Shown here: positions 60,699 through 64,000 of the stretch, in pieces
How positions within the stretch are numbered: the stretch's first letter is position 1
How the letters are laid out: each line of letters starts with the position of its first letter
Assembly: GCA_030377865.1 (NCBI GenBank)
Contig: JAUCGA010000002.1
Location: 1-64,000, forward strand
Source: Anaerolineales bacterium HSG25
Lineage (GTDB): Bacteria > Chloroflexota > Anaerolineae > 4572-78 > J111
Direction of reading: 5' to 3'
Length of the DNA: 64,000 nt
Position numbers and translations under genes: made by a program
The notes under the pieces: generated by a model
Told to the model about the DNA's origin: nothing
The model's input: the letters and a program-made list of their open reading frames with translations, nothing else
Databases searched by the model: none

Positions 60699-62852
60699 AT
60701 GCACAAAAAAATCTCAGGTAAACTCTTTCGTAGTTTAACTGCCAAACTGATTATTGCCTTTTTTCTTGTTTCGCTGATCCCCTTGAGTTTGCTGGCGTTT
60801 TTCAATAATCGTAATACCCAAGCCATATTAATAGAAAATGCCAACCAATCTTTATCCACTGCCGCGTCACAGACAGCCAACAATATCGACACCTTTTTTG
60901 AGGTTAATTTAGATGCCCTCAAAGTGGAGGCTCAACTACCCGCTTTAGTAGCTTATTTGAGTTTGCCACCTGACCAACGAACAAATAGTTCCACCGAGGA
61001 AGCGACCTTAGCCACCTTGCAAGAACTGAGACGCAAAAATCGAATATTTATCACCTCGTATGCTTTGTTAGATCATGACGGTCAAAATGTGCTAGATACC
61101 GATTCTACCGGGATCGGATTAGATGAGTCGTACCAAGAGTATTTTCAAAAACCTCTGGAATCGGGCTTGCCAGAAGTATCACATATTACCTTAGCCAGCC
61201 CCGATAATTCAAAACGGGAAGACATGATTATCCATTTCAGTAGCCCCATTCGCGAAGCCACTCGAGGTGAGACAATTGGTATTTTACGCATCCGCTATAA
61301 AGCTACCACCTTGCAACAACTCGTTGTGGCTAATAATGGCCTCGCCGGAGATGAATCGTATGCCATTTTGCTTGACGAAAATCTCATCTACTTAGCTCAC
61401 GGTACCAACCCTGAACTGATCTTCAAAACAGTAATCCCTCTAAACCTTACTCAGATAGCTCGTTTACAAGACCTAACCCGTCTACCAAATCTACCCGTCA
61501 GTGAGCTTTCGACAAACTTATTTGACTTGGCCGAGAAGTTAGCCAACATCACCTTTGAACCCAACTTTACCACAAAAGTAGAAACATCGACCGACCGCCT
61601 CAACTTGGTAGTTGCCAAAGAGTTAAAAACACGCCCTTGGTTCGTCATCTTTGCCCAACCAGAAGCGGTATTTCTAGCTCCCATCAACGCCCAAACAAAA
61701 AATACGATTTATCTTGCCATTGCCATTGGATTCGCGGTCATGGCAGTTGCCGTTATTGCCGGACGTACTTTAGCTACCCCGCTTCTTGAACTAACTCAAG
61801 CCGTTAGTCGTTTCACGGCTGGTGATTTAGAAGTCCGAGCCAACATCAAGTCGAATGATGAACGGGAGACTCTGGCAACCAGTTTCAACACTATGGCTGA
61901 ACAAGTGGGTAGCTTGCTGAAAAATTTAGAGGAGCGCACCTACGAGTTGGAGGCTGAAATTATCGAGCGTCAACGTGCCGAATCGCAACTGGTTCAGTTA
62001 TCAGTGATTGAACGAGAGTTGGCTATCGCTCATCAAATACAACAGAACCTTTTACCTCCAGTCAAGCCAGATTGGTTGAACCTTGATGTGATCTGTTTCA
62101 ATAATCCGGCCCGTGAAGTGGGAGGAGATTTGTACAGTTATCATAAATTTACCCAAACGGCCTATGCCTTTGCTGTCGGTGATGTGTCGGGTAAAGGGGT
62201 TTCGGCGGCATTATTGATGGCGATTAGTTTGTCACAGTATAATGTTTCCCTAGACCTTGACCTATCTCCGATTAAACGTATGGTTTATCTGGATAAAACC
62301 ATCTCATCTTATACCAAACTTCGACATCAGAATTGTGCCATGTGCTACGTTGAGGTGGAGAGGAAAGAGGATGGAGGGATGGAGGATAGAGGGATAGAGG
62401 ATGGAGGAAAACACCTCAAACCTGCGCGAAGCCTCCCCGTAGGGGGACAAACCTCAAAACCTCAATCCTCTATCCTCAATCCCTCTATCCTGACTGTGGT
62501 CAACGCCGGTTGTATTCCGCCTTATATTAAACGTGCAGATGGTTCGGTTGAGTTTGATGAAAAAATGGGCGGTTTTGCTTTGGGGCAAGGATTAGGAGCA
62601 GAGTCAGGTTATCAGCAACATACGGTTGAGCTATTCCCCGGCGACATGGTGATTTTGACTAGTGATGGGGTGGTTGAGGCCAATAATGATACTGGCGACA
62701 TGCTCGGCTTTGAGCGGCTAGAGCAGATTGTTAGGGATGGGCCAACCGCTGGAGCTGAAGCCATGCTAGAACATCTCAAGCAAGAGGTGTTTGCCTTTAC
62801 TGAAGAGGCAGAGCAACATGACGATATGACGATGGTGGTGGTTAGAGTATGA
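60699..62852 (+). CDS. Membrane sensor phosphatase: Cache - HAMP - SpoIIE/PP2C, with an in-frame repeat insertion
   Basis: 717 residues. Membrane segment about 18-38, a double-Cache-like extracellular domain (about 40-330), second segment about 340-360, HAMP (LATPLLELTQAVSRFTAGDL), a short coiled coil, then a SpoIIE-type PP2C phosphatase starting IAHQIQQNLLPP with REVGGDLYSYH, AVGDVSGKGVSAALL and QHDDMTMVVV as metal-binding motifs. These proteins control anti-sigma or STAS partners. Between the middle strands, about residues 553-600 come from a repetitive insertion of GGATGGAGG-like units (62356-62498) that leaves the frame open. No partner switch genes are adjacent. Confidence 0.88.
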   Translation: MHKKISGKLFRSLTAKLIIAFFLVSLIPLSLLAFFNNRNTQAILIENANQSLSTAASQTANNIDTFFEVNLDALKVEAQLPALVAYLSLPPDQRTNSSTEEATLATLQELRRKNRIFITSYALLDHDGQNVLDTDSTGIGLDESYQEYFQKPLESGLPEVSHITLASPDNSKREDMIIHFSSPIREATRGETIGILRIRYKATTLQQLVVANNGLAGDESYAILLDENLIYLAHGTNPELIFKTVIPLNLTQIARLQDLTRLPNLPVSELSTNLFDLAEKLANITFEPNFTTKVETSTDRLNLVVAKELKTRPWFVIFAQPEAVFLAPINAQTKNTIYLAIAIGFAVMAVAVIAGRTLATPLLELTQAVSRFTAGDLEVRANIKSNDERETLATSFNTMAEQVGSLLKNLEERTYELEAEIIERQRAESQLVQLSVIERELAIAHQIQQNLLPPVKPDWLNLDVICFNNPAREVGGDLYSYHKFTQTAYAFAVGDVSGKGVSAALLMAISLSQYNVSLDLDLSPIKRMVYLDKTISSYTKLRHQNCAMCYVEVERKEDGGMEDRGIEDGGKHLKPARSLPVGGQTSKPQSSILNPSILTVVNAGCIPPYIKRADGSVEFDEKMGGFALGQGLGAESGYQQHTVELFPGDMVILTSDGVVEANNDTGDMLGFERLEQIVRDGPTAGAEAMLEHLKQEVFAFTEEAEQHDDMTMVVVRV
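62356..62498. repeat. GGATAGAGG/CCTCTATCC palindromic insertion inside a coding sequence
   Basis: Purine-rich direct repeats (GAGGATGGAGG, GGATAGAGG) on the left arm face CCTCTATCCTCAATCCCTC-type repeats on the right, with AAGCCTCCCCGTAGGGGGAC between. It encodes a Glu/Asp/Gly-rich then Pro/Ser-rich loop. Length 143 bases with imprecise ends; the frame is preserved. Confidence 0.65.
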
Positions 62853-62886
62853 TGTTTCACACTTGGTTATAGCCAATCAAGTGATG

Positions 62887-62950
62887 TAGCTACAATTAAA
62901 ACCGTTTGCTCTAAGACCATCTGCTCAGGTACAATGGGTGGGTGGTTTTT
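62887..62950 (+). promoter_or_regulatory. Conserved DUF1703-type leader, copy 3
   Basis: Nearly identical to 56889-56955: TTGCTC (62906-62911), an 18-base spacer and TACAAT (62930-62935), then GGTGGTTTTTGTTTTTGAG. It is joined directly to the 3' tail of a DUF1703 gene (62961-63044). It may still drive the propeller gene at 63088. Confidence 0.65.
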
Positions 62951-62960
62951 GTTTTTGAGT

Positions 62961-63044
62961 GAGGGCTATCTGCGGTTGCGAACATACACAGTTGTCTCGG
63001 TGGGGTATGACCGCTTGGTGTGGCAAGAGATAAAACCTTCGTAA
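62961..63044 (+). pseudogene. DUF1703 gene reduced to its last 26 codons
   Basis: From 62964 the frame reads GYLRLRTYTVVSVGYDRLVW then QEIKPS and TAA. The intact gene at 57021 ends GYLRLRTYAVVAVGYDRLVW QEVM. The leader and the tail are thus only about 12 bases apart, so nearly the whole coding region (about 1.7 kb) was deleted in one event. No start codon. Confidence 0.75.
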
Positions 63045-63087
63045 TTTTGTTCAAAATAGTAAATCAAATTTTTAAGAAGAATTTTTC

Positions 63088-64000
63088 ATGAAAAAAATAA
63101 CATTAACAGTTTGTTTAATTATGCTCATGGGGCTAACTGCCCCAATGACCCGTGCTCAAGAACTCCCCATTTATTTTGAGCATATTGGCTTGGAAGATGG
63201 TCTGCCTCATACTTCCGTATATGTAATAAATCAAGACAAGCACGGATTTATGTGGTTTGGCACGGATAATGGTTTGGCGAAATATGATGGGTATCATTTT
63301 GAACTCTATACCCATGACCCCACCAACTCCAACAGCATCAGTAACAATGACATTGCTGGAATTGAGTTAGATGGACATAATAATATGTGGCTTGCCACTG
63401 GATCTAGTGGTCTCAATAAAATCGACCTGACGACCAATACCGTTACCCGATATCTGCATGATGAAAATAATTCCTACAGTATAAGTAGCAATTCTATTTC
63501 TAATGATTCGAATAATCATGTTCTTTTTTATGATAACCGATATGAAGATCAGCAGGACTATATATGGTTTGGCTCGGATAATGGTTTAAATCGCTTAGAC
63601 CTCAAGACAGAACAATTTACCCGTTATTATCATGATGAAAATGATCCAACCACCTTAAGCAATAATAAAATTATTGCCATTTTCCCTGACCCCGCCAGAA
63701 AATGGTTATGGATTATTACGAAAACGGGTTTGGATAAATTTGACCCGACCACAGGCAAGGTGGTTCGTTACTTGCCAGAGATGAGAATCGGGACTATCTA
63801 TATTCTCCCTGATGGTAAGACGATGTGGATTGGTACAGATGATGTAACAAAGAATGCCTTATATCACTTTGATGTGACCGCTGAAACCCTAACCGACTAT
63901 CCTATTCAGGGGGATATACGAGATATTGCACCAACGGATGACGGTAAATTATGGATTGTGGTTAATAAAGCGGGTCTTTATTTATTTGACCCAGTAACAG
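63088..64000 (+). CDS. Two-component-regulator propeller protein, N-terminal part (runs off the right edge)
   Basis: Starts MKKITLTVCLIMLMGLTAPM, a signal peptide likely cut after TRA. It then shows repeated propeller blades: LEDGLPHTSVYVINQDKHG, FMWFGTDNGLAKYDG, IWFGSDNGLNRLDL, MWIGTDDV, each with the W(F/I)GT..GL..(Y/L)D pattern of reg_prop domains. 304 codons are seen with no stop. In full-length relatives the periplasmic propeller is followed by Y_Y_Y and a membrane segment before a kinase, cyclase or regulator output; that part is outside the window. No clear ribosome-binding site (AAGAAG upstream). Confidence 0.85.
   Translation, partial: MKKITLTVCLIMLMGLTAPMTRAQELPIYFEHIGLEDGLPHTSVYVINQDKHGFMWFGTDNGLAKYDGYHFELYTHDPTNSNSISNNDIAGIELDGHNNMWLATGSSGLNKIDLTTNTVTRYLHDENNSYSISSNSISNDSNNHVLFYDNRYEDQQDYIWFGSDNGLNRLDLKTEQFTRYYHDENDPTTLSNNKIIAIFPDPARKWLWIITKTGLDKFDPTTGKVVRYLPEMRIGTIYILPDGKTMWIGTDDVTKNALYHFDVTAETLTDYPIQGDIRDIAPTDDGKLWIVVNKAGLYLFDPVT

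Noticed and set aside
62356-62498. Insertion in the phosphatase as an intein
   Set aside because: Too short, with no splicing-block residues; it is a simple nucleotide repeat.
1-64000. tRNA, rRNA, complete insertion sequences or replication origin
   Set aside because: I looked for T-loop motifs, rRNA stretches, transposase motifs and DnaA-box clusters by eye and found none that I can support.

Overview
ORGANISM. The window looks like the chromosome of a moderately AT-rich, free-living bacterium, most likely a Chloroflexota (Anaerolineae-like) lineage. This is an inference from gene style, because no rRNA or other taxonomic marker is present. The points in favour are an FtsA-FtsZ-MraZ-RsmH-FtsL-FtsI-MurF-MraY-MurD-FtsW-MurC-MurB-Ddl-FtsQ division/cell-wall cluster, very large multidomain signalling proteins (Ser/Thr kinase-AAA-GAF-cyclase), a MurD with an extra segment before the TPNHLDRH-type motif, an abundance of toxin-antitoxin genes and AAA-ATPase/DUF1703 proteins, and intergenic spaces packed with small palindromic elements. 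The standard genetic code fits throughout.

LAYOUT. (1) 1-9.4 kb: a conserved leader pointing off the left edge, then two big minus-strand sensors: a kinase/ATPase/GAF/adenylate-cyclase fusion and a heme-c-binding (CxxCH) histidine kinase. (2) 9.4-17.4 kb: hom (homoserine dehydrogenase), a NYN-LOTUS RNA-binding/nuclease-like protein, a GrpB-family protein, icd, a 31-codon peptide gene and a c-type cytochrome lipoprotein, separated by long repeat-filled spacers. (3) 17.9-37.6 kb: the division and peptidoglycan cluster. ftsA lacks a normal start codon; mraZ is preceded by six helically phased MraZ boxes overlapping its promoter; murE is absent; murG survives only as a 3' relic whose stop overlaps a tandem pair of CvpA-like membrane proteins; and a C39-like peptidase has lost its catalytic half. 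(4) 37.7-41.3 kb: small accessory genes, a PD-(D/E)XK-like protein, a double GNAT acetyltransferase and leuB. (5) 41.4-47.1 kb: an accessory island with two PIN toxin modules (one frameshifted), a duplicated cassette of DUF3267-like membrane zincin plus a convergent overlapping small membrane protein, an effector-associated-domain-like orphan, and a divergent XRE/AT-hook pair sharing an operator. A recurring repeat with coding potential separates these units. (6) 47.1-55.4 kb: mnmA, a response regulator/histidine kinase pair, a membrane-anchored pentapeptide-repeat protein and a PLP fold-type II enzyme. (7) 55.9-64 kb: higBA, a PIN relic, an AAA-ATPase/DUF1703 gene, an orphan oligopeptide-type binding lipoprotein, a SpoIIE-type phosphatase with an in-frame repeat insertion, an internally deleted DUF1703 relic, and the start of a two-component-regulator propeller protein that runs off the right edge.

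HOW IT WORKS TOGETHER. The core of the window makes lipid-linked peptidoglycan precursors (MurB-C-D-F, Ddl, MraY) and the divisome (FtsA, Z, Q, L, W, I), under probable MraZ autoregulation. Around it lie sensory proteins and mobile or conflict genes. A repeated theme is gene erosion by internal deletion that keeps the promoter or start and the 3' end (C39-like peptidase, DUF1703 relic, probably murG). At least five families of short inverted-repeat elements occupy most spacers, often directly next to stop codons. No tRNA, rRNA, CRISPR array, complete insertion sequence or replication origin was recognised.
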